Part shown: in pieces, positions 38,980 through 47,951 of the stretch
How the letters are laid out: each line of letters begins with the position of its first letter
How positions within the stretch are numbered: the stretch's first letter is position 1
NCBI RefSeq assembly: GCF_030063135.1
Contig: NZ_JASISO010000056.1
Coordinates: 1-49,726 of the forward strand
Reading direction: 5' to 3'
Origin: Streptomyces sp. G-G2
GTDB taxonomy: Bacteria > Actinomycetota > Actinomycetes > Streptomycetales > Streptomycetaceae
DNA: 49,726 nucleotides
Made by a program: the position numbers and the translations under genes
Notes under the pieces: generated by a model
Database searches by the model: none
What the model was told of the DNA's origin: nothing
What the model saw: only the letters and a program-made list of their open reading frames with translations

Positions 38980-39195
38980 ATGGCAAAGGCGCTTCTCGGT
39001 TACGTCGGCGGTTCCGATCCGCGACTCCTCGCCGAGATGCGACGGCTTCAGCAGCGCGTCCAGGACCTCGAGTCCGAACTCGGACGAATTCAGTCCGAGA
39101 ATGACGCCCTGAATGCGGCCGCCGCTCAGCACGGAGACTTGCTGCTGGACAGCATCGACATCGACGTACCCCAGGCGGAGCCTGCGCTCACCTGA
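38980..39195 (+). CDS. Small coiled-coil protein upstream of smc
   Basis: A 71-residue acidic protein. After MAKALLGYVGGSDPR, residues ~15-50 form a heptad-patterned coiled coil (LLAEMRRLQQRVQDLE, LGRIQSENDALNAA). The acidic tail ends DIDVPQAEPALT. The ATG follows GGAGGA. There is no signal or membrane segment. Its own terminator (39260-39284) separates it from smc, so it is probably a single-gene transcript. The coiled coil suggests an oligomerising or adaptor role. Nothing more can be read from the sequence. Confidence 0.82.
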   Translation: MAKALLGYVGGSDPRLLAEMRRLQQRVQDLESELGRIQSENDALNAAAAQHGDLLLDSIDIDVPQAEPALT

Positions 39196-39259
39196 CCCGC
39201 GATCTCGTCGCTTGACTGCCAGCCCTGCCCCGCTCGACTGTCAGCCCCGCTTGATCTGC

Positions 39260-39294
39260 AAGGGACGCCGCTCCGGCGTCCCTTCTTTCTTTCC
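39260..39294 (+). terminator. Terminator before smc
   Basis: AAGGGACGCCG (39260-39270), loop CTC, and its exact complement (39274-39284) are followed by CTTTCTTTCC. A clear rho-independent terminator for the small coiled-coil gene. Confidence 0.88.
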
Positions 39295-39381
39295 GCCGCA
39301 TTCGCTTTCGCGGTCGTCCGCATCGCCGCTTTCACGTCAGATGTGCCCTGCACCTTCATGGGTGAAACCGAACGTAAAAGG

Positions 39382-39387
39382 TAGAAT
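39382..39387 (+). promoter_or_regulatory. -10 box of a probable leaderless smc transcript
   Basis: TAGAAT lies eight bases before the GTG start of smc, and there is no ribosome site between. Transcription would begin at or within a base or two of the start codon. No good -35 hexamer is visible. Confidence 0.45.
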
Positions 39388-39395
39388 CCGGCGGC

Positions 39396-42300
39396 GTGCA
39401 CCTCAAGGCCCTGACCCTGCGTGGTTTCAAATCGTTCGCGTCTGCCACCACCCTGCGTTTCGAGCCGGGCATCACCTGCGTCGTGGGACCCAACGGCTCC
39501 GGCAAGTCCAATGTGGTGGACGCGCTCTCCTGGGTCATGGGGGAGCAGGGCGCCAAGTCGCTGCGCGGCGGGAAGATGGAAGACGTCATCTTCGCCGGGA
39601 CCACCGGCCGCCCGCCGCTCGGTCGCGCCGAGGTGTCCCTGACCATCGACAACTCCGACGGCGCCCTGCCGATCGACTACGCCGAGGTCACCATCACCCG
39701 GATCATGTTCCGGGGCGGCAGCAGTGAGTACCAGATCAACGGTGACCCCTGCCGCCTCCTGGACATCCAGGAGCTGCTCTCCGACTCCGGCATCGGCCGC
39801 GAGATGCACGTCATCGTCGGCCAGGGTCAGCTGGACTCGGTCCTGCACGCCGATCCGATGGGCCGCCGCGCCTTCATCGAGGAGGCGGCGGGCGTACTGA
39901 AGCACCGCAAGCGCAAGGAGAAGGCGCTGCGGAAGCTGGACTCGATGCAGGCCAACCTCGCGCGCGTGCAGGACCTCGGCGACGAACTGCGCCGCCAGCT
40001 CAAGCCGCTGGGGCGGCAGGCGGCGGTGGCCCGGCGGGCCGCCGCCATCCAGGCCGACCTGCGGGACGCGCGGCTGCGGCTGCTCGCGGACGACCTGGTC
40101 ACCCTGCGGGGCGCGCTCGACGCGGAGATCGCGGACGAGGCCGCGCTGAAGGAGCGCAAGGAGTCGGCCGAGGCGGAACTGGCCGGAGCGCTGCGGCGGG
40201 AGGCCGAACTGGAGGAAGCCGTACGCGCGCTGACGCCCCGGCTCCAGCGGGCGCGGCAGACCTGGTACGAGCTGTCGCAGCTGGCCGAACGCGTCCGCGG
40301 GACGGCTTCGCTGGCCGAGGCGCGGGTCAGGAGCGCGACGGCGCCGGTCGAGGAGGAACGGCGCGGCCGGGACCCCGAGGACATGGAGAAGGAGGCCGCC
40401 CGGATCCGCGAGCAGGAAGCGGAACTGACGGCCGCGCTGGAGGCCGCCGACCGCGCCCTGGAGGACACCTCGGCGCACCGGGCGGAACTGGAACGGGCTT
40501 TGGAGGGCGAGGAGCGGCGCCTGCGGGACGCGGCGCGGGCCATCGCCGACCGGCGCGAGGGCCTGGCCCGGCTGACCGGCCGGCTCGGCGCGGCCCGCTC
40601 CCGGGCCGGGGCCGCGCAGGCGGAGATCGACCGGCTGGTGGCTGCCCGGGACGAAGCGGAATCCCGGTCGGTGGCGGCCCGGGAGGAGTACGAGGCGCTG
40701 GCGGACGAGGTCGGCGCGCGGGACGCGGGGGAGTCCGTGACGGCCGAGTACGAGCGTGCCCGGACGGAGCTGGCCGCGGCGGAGGCCGTGCTCTCGGCGG
40801 CCCGGGACGAGCTGGCGGAGGCCCAGCGGTCCCGTGCGGCGGTGTCCGCGCGGCGGGAGGCGCTGGCGCTGGGCCTGCGCCGCAAGGACGGCACGGGCGC
40901 GGTACTGGCGGCCCGGGATCAGCTGGCGGGCCTGCTCGGCCCGGCGGCCCAGCGGCTGTCGGTGGCGCCGGGGTACGAGGTCGCGGTGGCGGCGGCGCTG
41001 GGCGCGGCGGCGGACGCCCTGGTCGTGACCTCCCCGGCCGCCGCGGCGGCGGCCATCCGCCACCTGCGCACGACCGACGCGGGCCGGGCGGCCTTCCTGA
41101 TCGCCCCGACCCCGGTCCCGTCCCAGCCCTCGGCATCGGCGGGCCGGGGTGCGGGTGGCGGAGCCGTAGCGGCGTCGTCAGCGCCGGCCACGGAACCGGA
41201 TCCTCCGCCGGCGGACCCGGCCGGGGGTGGGGGAGCTACCCCCCACCCCGCCCCTTCCCGAAACCGTGACTTCGCCCCGGACCCCGCGAGCGGCGCGGCG
41301 CCGGCGGCCCCGGCCCCGGCCGCCCCCGGCTCCGCCGAGGTCACGGCCCCGGCGGCCCCGGCCCACGTCCCGGGCCCGCCGGGTCCCGCCCCGGATCCGG
41401 GCTCCGCCCGGGCGGTCCGGGCAACCGTCCCGGCCGCCCCGGCCCCCGGCCCCGGCCCCGGCTCGGCTCAGGCGGTGGCGACCGCCCCGGTCGCCGGCCT
41501 GGCGGGGTCGGCTGCCGCGGGTCACGGCGGGGCTCCGACCCCCGCCGACGTCCCGGCCCCCACCCGGAGCGCACAGGCCCCGGCCGCCATCGGCTCCCCC
41601 GACGGCGAGGTCGCCCGCGGGACCGGCGCGGTGGCGTTGACGGAACTGGTCGGGGGGGACGCCGGGGTGCGGCGGGCCGTGGAGTGGGTGGCGCGGGAGT
41701 ACCTGGTCGTGGCCGGCCTGGCGGACGCCGAGGCGCTGGTGGCGGCGCGGCCCGACGTGGTCGCCGTCACCGTCGAGGGGGACGTGCTCGGGGCGCACCT
41801 CGCGCAGGGCGGTTCCGCCGGGGCGCCGAGCCTGCTCGAAGTGCAGGCCGCCGTGGACGAGGCCGACGCCGCTCTCGCCGAACTGGAGACCCGCTGCCGG
41901 GACCTGGCCGGAGCCAGGGCGGAGGCCGAGGACCGCCGCCGCCATCACTCCGGTCTGGTCGAGGAGCTGGACGGGCGGCGCCGCGCGGGGGAGGCGGCGA
42001 GGGCCGGGGTCGCCCAGCAGCTCGGACGGCTCGCCGGTCAGGCCAAGGGCGCGGCGGGCGAGGCCGAGCGCTGCGCCGCCGCCGCCGCGAAGGCCCAGGA
42101 CGCGCTGGAGCAGGCGCTGGCCGATGTGGAGGAGTGCGCCGAGCGGCTCGCCGTGGTCGAGGAGATGCCCGCCGAGGAGGAACCGGACACCGGCGTCCGC
42201 GACCGGCTCGCCGCTGACGGCGCCAACGCCCGCCAGACCGAGATGGAGGCCCGGCTCCAGCTGCGCACCCACGAGGAGCGGGTCAAGGCCCTGGCGGGCC

Positions 42301-43412
42301 GGGCCGACGCCCTCGACCGCGGGGCCAGGGCGGAACGCGAGGCCCGCGCCAGGGCCGAGCGCCGCACGGCCCGGCGCCGCCACGAGGCCCGGGTGGCCAC
42401 GGCGGTGGGCGACGGCGCCCGCCAGCTCCTGGCGCACATCGAGGTCTCGCTGGCCCGCGCGGAGTGCGAACGCGTCGCGGCCGAATCGGCGAAGGGTGTC
42501 CGGGAGCGGGAGCTGGGCGAGGCCCGTACCCGCGGCCGCGACCTCAAGGGCGAACTCGACAAGCTCACCGACTCCGTGCACCGCGGCGAGGTGCTCGGCG
42601 CCGAGAAGCGGCTGCGCATCGAGCAGGTGGAGACCAAGGCGCTGGAGGAGTTCGGGGTGGCGGCGGCCGGGCTGGTCGCCGAGTACGGCCCCGGTCAGCC
42701 GGTGCCCCCGGGTCCGCCCGCCGACGGCGAGGAGGCGGACGCCGACCCCCGTCCGGGGGTCTTCGTACGGGCCGAACAGGAGAAGCGGCTGCGGTCCGCC
42801 GAGCGGGCGTACCAGCAGCTGGGCAAGGTGAACCCGCTGGCGCTGGAGGAGTTCGCGGCGCTGGAGGAACGGCACACGTTCCTGAGCGAGCAGCTGGAAG
42901 ACCTGCGCAAGACCCGCGCCGACCTCCTTCAGGTCGTGAAGGAGGTGGACCAGCGGGTCGAGCAGGTCTTCACCGAGGCGTTCCGGGACACGGCCCGCGA
43001 ATTCGAGGGGGTCTTCGCGCGATTGTTCCCGGGAGGCGAGGGCAGGTTGATCCTGACCGATCCCGACAACATGCTCGCCACCGGGGTGGACGTGGAGGCC
43101 CGCCCGCCGGGCAAGAAGATCAAGCGGCTCTCGCTGCTCTCCGGCGGCGAACGCTCGCTGACGGCCGTGGCACTGCTGGTGTCCATCTTCAAGGCCAGGC
43201 CCAGCCCGTTCTACGTGATGGACGAGGTCGAGGCCGCCCTGGACGACACCAACCTGCAACGGCTGATCCGGATCATGGAGGAACTGCAGGAGAGTTCACA
43301 GCTGATCGTGATCACTCACCAGAAGCGGACGATGGAGGTCGCCGATGCGCTCTACGGCGTGTCGATGCAGGGCGATGGGGTGTCCAAAGTCATCAGCCAG
43401 CGTCTTCGCTGA
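39396..43412 (+). CDS. smc: Chromosome segregation protein SMC with expanded hinge
   Basis: A 1338-residue condensin ATPase that organises and segregates the chromosome. The N-terminal head has Walker A GPNGSGKSNVVDAL (residues ~31-44). Two long coiled coils (~165-505 and ~790-1120) surround the hinge. The C-terminal head has the ABC signature LSLLSGGERSLTAVALL and Walker B FYVMDEVEAALDD. Streptomyces SMC is normally near 1190 residues. The excess is a Pro/Ala/Gly-rich segment at residues ~570-741 that splits the two halves of the hinge domain. The frame stays open through it. The GTG start fits the family (HLKALTLRGFKSFA). Confidence 0.96.
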   Translation: MHLKALTLRGFKSFASATTLRFEPGITCVVGPNGSGKSNVVDALSWVMGEQGAKSLRGGKMEDVIFAGTTGRPPLGRAEVSLTIDNSDGALPIDYAEVTITRIMFRGGSSEYQINGDPCRLLDIQELLSDSGIGREMHVIVGQGQLDSVLHADPMGRRAFIEEAAGVLKHRKRKEKALRKLDSMQANLARVQDLGDELRRQLKPLGRQAAVARRAAAIQADLRDARLRLLADDLVTLRGALDAEIADEAALKERKESAEAELAGALRREAELEEAVRALTPRLQRARQTWYELSQLAERVRGTASLAEARVRSATAPVEEERRGRDPEDMEKEAARIREQEAELTAALEAADRALEDTSAHRAELERALEGEERRLRDAARAIADRREGLARLTGRLGAARSRAGAAQAEIDRLVAARDEAESRSVAAREEYEALADEVGARDAGESVTAEYERARTELAAAEAVLSAARDELAEAQRSRAAVSARREALALGLRRKDGTGAVLAARDQLAGLLGPAAQRLSVAPGYEVAVAAALGAAADALVVTSPAAAAAAIRHLRTTDAGRAAFLIAPTPVPSQPSASAGRGAGGGAVAASSAPATEPDPPPADPAGGGGATPHPAPSRNRDFAPDPASGAAPAAPAPAAPGSAEVTAPAAPAHVPGPPGPAPDPGSARAVRATVPAAPAPGPGPGSAQAVATAPVAGLAGSAAAGHGGAPTPADVPAPTRSAQAPAAIGSPDGEVARGTGAVALTELVGGDAGVRRAVEWVAREYLVVAGLADAEALVAARPDVVAVTVEGDVLGAHLAQGGSAGAPSLLEVQAAVDEADAALAELETRCRDLAGARAEAEDRRRHHSGLVEELDGRRRAGEAARAGVAQQLGRLAGQAKGAAGEAERCAAAAAKAQDALEQALADVEECAERLAVVEEMPAEEEPDTGVRDRLAADGANARQTEMEARLQLRTHEERVKALAGRADALDRGARAEREARARAERRTARRRHEARVATAVGDGARQLLAHIEVSLARAECERVAAESAKGVRERELGEARTRGRDLKGELDKLTDSVHRGEVLGAEKRLRIEQVETKALEEFGVAAAGLVAEYGPGQPVPPGPPADGEEADADPRPGVFVRAEQEKRLRSAERAYQQLGKVNPLALEEFAALEERHTFLSEQLEDLRKTRADLLQVVKEVDQRVEQVFTEAFRDTAREFEGVFARLFPGGEGRLILTDPDNMLATGVDVEARPPGKKIKRLSLLSGGERSLTAVALLVSIFKARPSPFYVMDEVEAALDDTNLQRLIRIMEELQESSQLIVITHQKRTMEVADALYGVSMQGDGVSKVISQRLR
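41224..41249. repeat. Hairpin within the smc hinge insertion
   Basis: GGGGTGGGGG (41224-41233) pairs with CCCCCACCCC (41240-41249). It is followed by CGCCCCTTCCCG. Such G/C inverted repeats are more typical of Streptomyces intergenic spacers than of coding sequence, suggesting that the insertion derives from a repeat element read in frame. Confidence 0.5.
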
Positions 43413-43515
43413 TCCCCGCCCGCTCCACCTTCTGTTCAAGTAGTGAAGCCAGTAGTAGTACGCGCTCCCCCCGGTGGGCCACCAAAGCCAGGTTCAGAGA
43501 AGTTCCAACCAGGTC

Positions 43516-43543
43516 TTGACTTCATAAAATGAACACATAGGCT
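43516..43543 (+). promoter_or_regulatory. Promoter of the sugar transporter gene
   Basis: TTGACT (43516-43521) and TAGGCT (43538-43543) with a 16-base, A/T-rich spacer, about 110 bases before the TTG start. The surrounding 240-base gap after smc has no other gene. Confidence 0.5.
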
Positions 43544-43654
43544 CGCACCCACTGCCCTTCCTTTCGGGTGGTGGCCGATCTTGAACTGTGCGCCACTGGA
43601 AGGAATCACCCCCACCTTCGCCCGTCACCGCAGCCGGGCACGCAGGAGCAGACC

Positions 43655-45085
43655 TTGACCAGCACAGCGCAGGCGTCCTCGTCAGGCGGCGGACGCGCAT
43701 CACAGCCCGAACACCTCGGGCACGTCATCTTCATCACCGCGGCCGCGGCGATGGGCGGTTTCCTCTTCGGCTACGACAGCTCCGTCATCAACGGCGCCGT
43801 CGAGGCCGTCCGCGACCGTTTCGACGTCGGTTCGGGAACCCTCGCCCAGGTGATCGCCGCCGCACTCATCGGCTGTGCCTTCGGCGCGGCCACCGCCGGC
43901 CGCATCGCCGACCGGATCGGCCGTATCCGCTGCATGCAGATCGCCGCCGTCCTGTTCACCGCGAGCGCCATCGGCTCCGCCCTGCCGTTCGCCCTCTGGG
44001 ACCTCGCCGTATGGCGTGTCATCGGCGGCTTCGGCATCGGCATGGCCTCGGTCATCGGCCCGGCCTACATCGCCGAGGTCTCGCCGCCCGCCTACCGCGG
44101 CAGGCTCGCGTCCTTCCAGCAGGCGGCGATCGTCATCGGCATCGCCATCTCGCAGCTCGTCAACTGGGGCATCCTCAACCTCGCCGACGGCGACCAGCGC
44201 GGCAAGATCGGCGGGCTGGAAGCCTGGCAGTGGATGCTCGGCGTGATGGTGGTCCCGGCCGTGCTCTACGGCCTGTTGTCCTTCGCCATCCCCGAGTCCC
44301 CCCGCTTCCTCGTCTCGGTCGGCCGCATGGAGAAGGCCAAGATCGTCCTGCGCGAGGTCGAGGGCGACCACATCGACGCCGACGCCCGGGTCCGCGAGAT
44401 CGACAGCGCCATCCATTCGGAGCAGAAGTCAAGCTTCAAGGATCTGCTCGGCGGCCGCTTCGGCTTCCTGCCGATCGTCTGGATCGGCATCGGCCTCTCC
44501 GTCTTCCAGCAGCTCGTCGGCATCAACGTGATCTTCTACTACAGCTCCTCGCTGTGGCAGTCGGTCGGCATCGACCCGAGCTCCTCGTTCTTGTACTCCT
44601 TCGAGACCTCCGTAGTGAACATCATCGGTACGGTCATCGCGATGGTGTTCGTGGACCGCATCGGCCGCAAACCTCTGGCCCTCATCGGTTCCGTCGGTAT
44701 GACGGTCTCCCTCGCGCTCGCCGCGTGGGCCTTCTCCTACAAGGACAACAGCGGCGGCGACATCGCCCTGCCGCACGCCCAGGGGCTGGTGGCCCTCATC
44801 GCCGCCAACTTCTTCGTCCTCTTCTTCGCCCTCTCCTGGGGCGTGGTGGTCTGGGTGCTGCTCGGCGAGATGTTCCCGGGCCGGATCCGCGCGGCCGCCC
44901 TCGGTGTGGCCGCCGCCGCCCAGTGGATCGCCAACTGGGTCATCACGGTCTCGTTCCCGACGCTCTCGGACTGGAACCTGTCCGGCGCGTACGTGATCTA
45001 CGCGGTCTTCGCCCTGCTCTCGATCCCCTTCATCCTCAAATGGGTGCCGGAGACCAAGGGCAAGGCGTTGGAGGAGATGGGGTAA
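43655..45085 (+). CDS. glcP: Glucose/H+ symporter of the MFS sugar-porter family
   Basis: A 476-residue integral membrane protein with 12 predicted helices. Sugar-porter signatures are GGFLFGYDSSVINGAV, RIADRIGRIRCM, PAYIAEVSPPAYRGRLAS, PESPRFLV, QQLVGINVIFYYSSSLW, VDRIGRKPL and WVPETKG. It closely resembles the Streptomyces glucose permease GlcP, the main glucose uptake route in these organisms. The TTG start at 43655 is chosen because AGGAG stands six bases upstream. In-frame GTG codons further up are poorly supported. The gene order after smc matches that of the genus. Confidence 0.92.
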   Translation: MTSTAQASSSGGGRASQPEHLGHVIFITAAAAMGGFLFGYDSSVINGAVEAVRDRFDVGSGTLAQVIAAALIGCAFGAATAGRIADRIGRIRCMQIAAVLFTASAIGSALPFALWDLAVWRVIGGFGIGMASVIGPAYIAEVSPPAYRGRLASFQQAAIVIGIAISQLVNWGILNLADGDQRGKIGGLEAWQWMLGVMVVPAVLYGLLSFAIPESPRFLVSVGRMEKAKIVLREVEGDHIDADARVREIDSAIHSEQKSSFKDLLGGRFGFLPIVWIGIGLSVFQQLVGINVIFYYSSSLWQSVGIDPSSSFLYSFETSVVNIIGTVIAMVFVDRIGRKPLALIGSVGMTVSLALAAWAFSYKDNSGGDIALPHAQGLVALIAANFFVLFFALSWGVVVWVLLGEMFPGRIRAAALGVAAAAQWIANWVITVSFPTLSDWNLSGAYVIYAVFALLSIPFILKWVPETKGKALEEMG

Positions 45086-45119
45086 CCATCCCCCGCCAAC
45101 ACCCCCTCTCCTCCGTGGC

Positions 45120-45152
45120 GCTGCCCCGGCTCAGTCCTTGAGCCGGGGCAGC
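45120..45152. terminator. Bidirectional terminator between glcP and the LLM gene
   Basis: GCTGCCCCGGCTCA (45120-45133) pairs perfectly with 45139-45152 around a five-base loop. The stem contains the stop codon and last codons of the oxidoreductase gene on the minus strand and stands 34 bases after the glcP stop. Confidence 0.75.
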
Positions 45153-46117
45153 ACCCGTTCGCACAGCAATTCCAGACTGCGCCGGCCCTCGTCCAGCGGC
45201 ATCCCGCCGCACAGGGGGTGCAGGACGAGGTTGCCCGCCTCACCCGCCTCCCGGGCGTACGCCACCGCCTCGTCCGGGGTCAGGATCCGGTACACGCCCT
45301 CCGTGCGCAGCTCCTCGACCGTGTGCGCGCCGGACCGTACCGCCGAGCGGATGTCCTTGGACTGCCAGGACGCGTACATGCCCGCCTCGTGCAGGAAGTG
45401 GTGCCCGTACGCCGCCCACGCGCGGTCCGGGTCCTCCGCGATGTGCAGCAGCGGGGTCCGGGCGGCGGGCATCATGCAGAAGCCCTCGGTGCCGTACTCC
45501 GCCAGCCGCGCCTGGTAGTACGCCTCCAGCTCCGGCAGGTGCGCGCTCGGGAAGAACGGCAGTCCCAGCCGGGCCGCGCGCCGGGCCGCCGCCTGCGAGC
45601 TGCCGCCCACCAGCAGCAGCGGGTGCGGCCGGGTGAAGGGGCGCGGGGTGACCTTCACGGTGCGGCCCCGGAACTCGAAGGGCTCGCCCGTCCACGCCTT
45701 CAGCAGGGTCTCCAGCAGCTCGTCCTGGAGCTTGCCGCGCCGGCCCCATTCGACGCCGTGCTGCTCGTACTCCTCGGGCCGGTAGCCGATGCCCGCGACC
45801 GTGACCAGCCGGCCGCCGCTCAGCAGGTCCAGGACCGCGATGTCCTCGGCGACCTTCAGCGGGTCGTACAGCGGGCCGATGATCGCCGAGACGGTGACCG
45901 CGATCCGGCGGGTCGCGCCGAAGACGGCGGCCGCGAAGGCGAAGGGCGAGGGCAGCCAGTTGTTGTCGGTGCCGTGGTGCTCCTCGGTCTGGATGGTGTC
46001 GATGCCGTGCTCGTCCGCGTACCGCGCCATCTCCAGGGCCGCCTGGTAGCGCGCGGAGAGGGTCTCGGGCGTGCCGTCCGGGTCGATGAGGTTGAACCGG
46101 GCCACGGTGATGGGCAT
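45131..46117 (-). CDS. LLM class flavin-dependent oxidoreductase
   Basis: A 328-residue luciferase-like (TIM-barrel) monooxygenase or dehydrogenase. Typical segments are PITVARFNLIDPDG at the start, IQTEEHHGTDNNWLPSPF, GATRRIAVTVSAIIGPLYDP, ILDLLSGGRLVTVAGIGYRP-like (VLDLLSGGRLVTVAG) and PLLLVGGSSQAAARRAARLG. It would use FMNH2 or F420, and sequence alone does not decide which. cofC in this window shows that F420 is made by the organism. The ATG at 46117 follows GGGGGA. The substrate is unknown. The NCS1 permease on the same strand ends 71 bases upstream. Confidence 0.9.
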   Translation of the reverse strand: MPITVARFNLIDPDGTPETLSARYQAALEMARYADEHGIDTIQTEEHHGTDNNWLPSPFAFAAAVFGATRRIAVTVSAIIGPLYDPLKVAEDIAVLDLLSGGRLVTVAGIGYRPEEYEQHGVEWGRRGKLQDELLETLLKAWTGEPFEFRGRTVKVTPRPFTRPHPLLLVGGSSQAAARRAARLGLPFFPSAHLPELEAYYQARLAEYGTEGFCMMPAARTPLLHIAEDPDRAWAAYGHHFLHEAGMYASWQSKDIRSAVRSGAHTVEELRTEGVYRILTPDEAVAYAREAGEAGNLVLHPLCGGMPLDEGRRSLELLCERVLPRLKD

Positions 46118-46188
46118 GAAGAAGTCCCCCTTTCGCCTTGCTGCCCGTAGGACGGGCCGGGCGAAGGGGGACGTTAGCTGACGCAGCA

Positions 46189-47673
46189 TCAGTTGGACAG
46201 GGATCCGGCGAGCGCGGGCTCCTCCGCGGCCCCGGCGGGGGCGGCGGGCGCCGACGCGCGCGGGAGTACGGCGTACAGCAGGCCCGAGGTGACGATCCCG
46301 GCCGCCCAGCCCAGGCCGTTCTCGCCGATCCAGGTGCCCGCGAGCGGGCCGCCGAACCAGTCGACCTCGGTGAACAGCAGGCCCACGGCCAGGGCCGCCG
46401 CCCACGCCGTCATCGCCTGCCAGGCGAAGCCGCCCTTGTACCAGTAGGCGCTGGTGCGCCCGGTGTTCAGCAGCGCCGCCGCGTCGTACGTACGGCCGCG
46501 CAGCATGTCCACGCCGAAGACGCCGATCCAGGCGGAGAACGCCACCGCGAGCAGGGTCAGGAACGAGATGAACGACCCGAAGAAGCTGGTCGCCACCACC
46601 ATCAGCAGGAAGCCGAAGACCAGGCTGATGACGGCGTTGACGCTGACCGCCCAGGCCCGCGGGACCTTGATGCCGAGCGTCTGCGCGGTGAAGCCCGCCG
46701 AGTACATCGACATCGAGTTGATCAGCAGCATGCCCACCAGGGCCACGAGCAGGTACGGAACGGCGATCCAGACGGGCAGCAGCTCGCCGATGAAGGACAC
46801 CGGGTCCTGGGCCGTCGCCAGGTCGGGAGTGCCGACCGCCATGACCGCGCCCATCAGGACCATCGGGATGACGACCACGGCCGCGCCGCCGATCGTCGCG
46901 CCGACCATGCCCCGCGAGGAGGCCGTGCGGGGCAGGTAGCGGGTGAAGTCGGGGCCCGAGGGCACCCAGCTGATCCCGCCCGCCGCGATCGTGCCGATGC
47001 CCGCGACCATCATCGCGGTCGAACCGGCCGGCTTGTCGAAGACGCCGGACCAGTCGGTCTCGGCGATCAGATAGCCGAGGACCAGCACGCTGAACGCGCC
47101 GAAGAGGTACGTGGACCACTTCGAGCAGACGCGCAGCGCGTTGATCCCGAGCCCGGAGACCAGGAAGGTGCAGCCGACGAAGAGCAGCAGCGTGACCACG
47201 ATCAGAGGGGTGTTCTTCCGGATCCCGAAGAGCAGGTCCAGGATGGTCAGCACGGCGAAGGCGCCGCTGACCGCGTTGATGGTCTCCCAGCCCCAGCGGG
47301 CGACCCAGATCAGCGCGCCGGGGAAGAGGTTGCCGCGCTGGCCGAAGACGGCGCGCGAGAGGGCCATGCCGGGGGCGCCGCCGCGCTTCCCGGCGATCGA
47401 GATCAGCCCGACGAGCCCGTAGGAGAGGACCGGCGCCGCGATCGCGACGACCAGCACCTGCCAGAAGTTCAGCTTGTTGAAGATCACCAGGCCCGCGCCC
47501 ATGGTCAGCAGCAGCACGCTGATGTTGGCGGCCACCCAGGTGGGGACGAGTTCGCGGACCCGCCCCGTGCGCTCGCTGTCCGGGACGGGTTCGAGGCCGC
47601 GGGTCTCGACCGCGGTCTCGCTCGCGGTCGCTATCGCGGTCTCTATCGCGCCGTCGGCGGGCTCGGCAGACAT
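46189..47673 (-). CDS. NCS1-family purine/pyrimidine permease (cytosine permease-like)
   Basis: A 494-residue transporter with about 12 membrane helices. The N-terminal ~40 residues are soluble. The first helix is ANISVLLLTMGAGLVIFNKL. The family segments ALSRAVFGQRGNLFPGALIW, VARWGWETINAV and VPSGPDFTRYLPR indicate the NCS1 (cytosine/purine, allantoin) family. The ATG has GGAG at six bases. A short same-strand gap leads to the LLM oxidoreductase, so uptake and oxidation of a nitrogen heterocycle by the pair is conceivable, but not shown. Confidence 0.92.
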   Translation of the reverse strand: MSAEPADGAIETAIATASETAVETRGLEPVPDSERTGRVRELVPTWVAANISVLLLTMGAGLVIFNKLNFWQVLVVAIAAPVLSYGLVGLISIAGKRGGAPGMALSRAVFGQRGNLFPGALIWVARWGWETINAVSGAFAVLTILDLLFGIRKNTPLIVVTLLLFVGCTFLVSGLGINALRVCSKWSTYLFGAFSVLVLGYLIAETDWSGVFDKPAGSTAMMVAGIGTIAAGGISWVPSGPDFTRYLPRTASSRGMVGATIGGAAVVVIPMVLMGAVMAVGTPDLATAQDPVSFIGELLPVWIAVPYLLVALVGMLLINSMSMYSAGFTAQTLGIKVPRAWAVSVNAVISLVFGFLLMVVATSFFGSFISFLTLLAVAFSAWIGVFGVDMLRGRTYDAAALLNTGRTSAYWYKGGFAWQAMTAWAAALAVGLLFTEVDWFGGPLAGTWIGENGLGWAAGIVTSGLLYAVLPRASAPAAPAGAAEEPALAGSLSN

Positions 47674-47720
47674 GCGGTACTCCGTGGGGGAGGGAGGGTC
47701 GGCAGGGGAAGTCGTCCATC

Positions 47721-47748
47721 ATCGTAGATTTAAGGCGAAAAGCTCAAA
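47721..47748 (-). promoter_or_regulatory. Possible promoter of the NCS1 permease gene
   Basis: On the minus strand TTTGAG (47743-47748) and TACGAT (47721-47726) are 16 bases apart in an A/T-rich patch about 50 bases before the permease start. Confidence 0.45.
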
Positions 47749-47790
47749 TAGAGGCTTACGCCCCTGGGCCTTCCGCCACGGCCCGGGCTG

Positions 47791-47827
47791 CCGACTGACG
47801 GCCGACGACTGACGACTGACGACGTCG
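47791..47827. repeat. Short ACTGACG direct repeats
   Basis: CGACTGACG-type units recur three times in this stretch, in the gene-poor interval 47674-48339 between the permease and ftsY. They look like simple sequence expansion. No function is seen. Confidence 0.5.
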
Positions 47828-47951
47828 GATGGTGCGATGTCGCGAGTTCTGTCCGGGGGAGGCGTCCGTGACTACGCCGGGTTCTCGGTGTCGGCGATCG
47901 TCCGGCGCGGAAGGCGGCGCGCGGTCTCCAGGTCGGCGGCACGTTGATCGG

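Noticed and set aside
39126..41063. Minus-strand open frame opposite the start of smc
   Set aside because: It is antisense to clear SMC coding sequence (Walker A and coiled coil), with no motif of its own.
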